Source: Verrucomicrobiota bacterium (GTDB lineage: Bacteria > Verrucomicrobiota > Verrucomicrobiae > Opitutales > CG1-02-43-26). Taken from it: a DNA stretch of 22,996 nucleotides. Position numbers and translations under genes: made by a program. Below, piece after piece: positions 22,944 to 22,996 of the stretch. The stretch lies in the NCBI GenBank assembly GCA_013289195.1, contig JABDAI010000004.1, positions 35,757-58,752 on the forward strand. The letters are read 5' to 3'. The notes beneath the pieces are model-generated. The model was not told where the DNA came from. It saw only the letters and a list, made by a program, of their open reading frames with translations, and ran no database searches. Position 1 is the stretch's first letter; every line of letters begins with the position of its first letter.

Positions 22944-22996
22944 CCCTTGAATTTTCTTGCGCCTCCATTTTGTGGTTTGATCGTATTAGTAGAAGA
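22944..22996. other. right-edge sequence, no feature seen
   Basis: The last 53 bases after the helical-repeat gene show no start codon, hairpin or terminator I can support. An open frame exists on the minus strand, but nothing identifies it as coding. Confidence 0.4.

Noticed and set aside
1..22996. CRISPR array or phage/IS element
   Set aside because: No regularly spaced direct repeats with unique spacers, no transposase or integrase motifs and no terminal inverted repeats with target duplications were found. The only tandem repeats are in-frame inside genes.

Overview
The window looks like a piece of chromosome from an obligate intracellular, amoeba-associated bacterium, most likely a Parachlamydiaceae-like (environmental) chlamydia. 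The main reasons are low GC, AT-rich intergenic stretches, almost no recognisable Shine-Dalgarno sites, and a 2-oxoacid dehydrogenase gene whose E1-alpha and E1-beta parts are fused, an arrangement I recall from chlamydiae. Many orphan genes encode signal-peptide, membrane, repeat or coiled-coil proteins. The taxonomic call is an inference; no rRNA gene or other decisive marker is present.

Layout. (1) 1-5400 is an accessory block on the + strand: a small beta-barrel-like outer-membrane protein, a large exported protein joining a NAGPA-type phosphodiester glycosidase domain to a PI3K/HipA-superfamily-like kinase domain and a basic coiled-coil tail, and a second, single-domain NAGPA paralogue. 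(2) 5415-8640 is core and on the - strand: tRNA-Ser(GGA), NAD-dependent DNA ligase (ligA) and malate dehydrogenase (mdh); mdh and ligA are 15 bp apart and probably co-transcribed. (3) 8815-10836 holds a hydrophobic multi-spanning orphan and a solenoid-repeat orphan with a C-terminal membrane segment. (4) 10908-15597 is metabolic: a 999-residue E1alpha-E1beta-lipoyl-E2 fusion, divergent from an M32 carboxypeptidase. (5) 15653-17258 has two convergent membrane orphans, one built from nested tandem repeats and rich in Ser-Pro sites. (6) 17404-19567 is a divergent pair of RNA methyltransferases (RlmD/RumA-like 5-methyluridine enzyme and SpoU/TrmH-family 2'-O-methyltransferase). (7) 19553-22943 holds exported or accessory orphans: a small secreted protein, a CsgG/FlgT-C-like protein, a degenerate GIY-YIG-like protein and an alpha-helical repeat protein resembling OPR/FAST-type repeats.

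How it fits together. Housekeeping genes (DNA repair, TCA cycle, translation, oxoacid oxidation) alternate with orphan genes that look like envelope or host-interaction factors. Eight of these orphan genes have an exact TTGACA hexamer 34-69 nt before the start codon, which I did not see before the housekeeping genes; this suggests a common strong -35 element. The most unusual objects are the glycosidase-kinase protein (1461-3968) and the four-part oxoacid dehydrogenase fusion (10908-13907). No CRISPR array, insertion sequence, phage gene or rRNA was seen.
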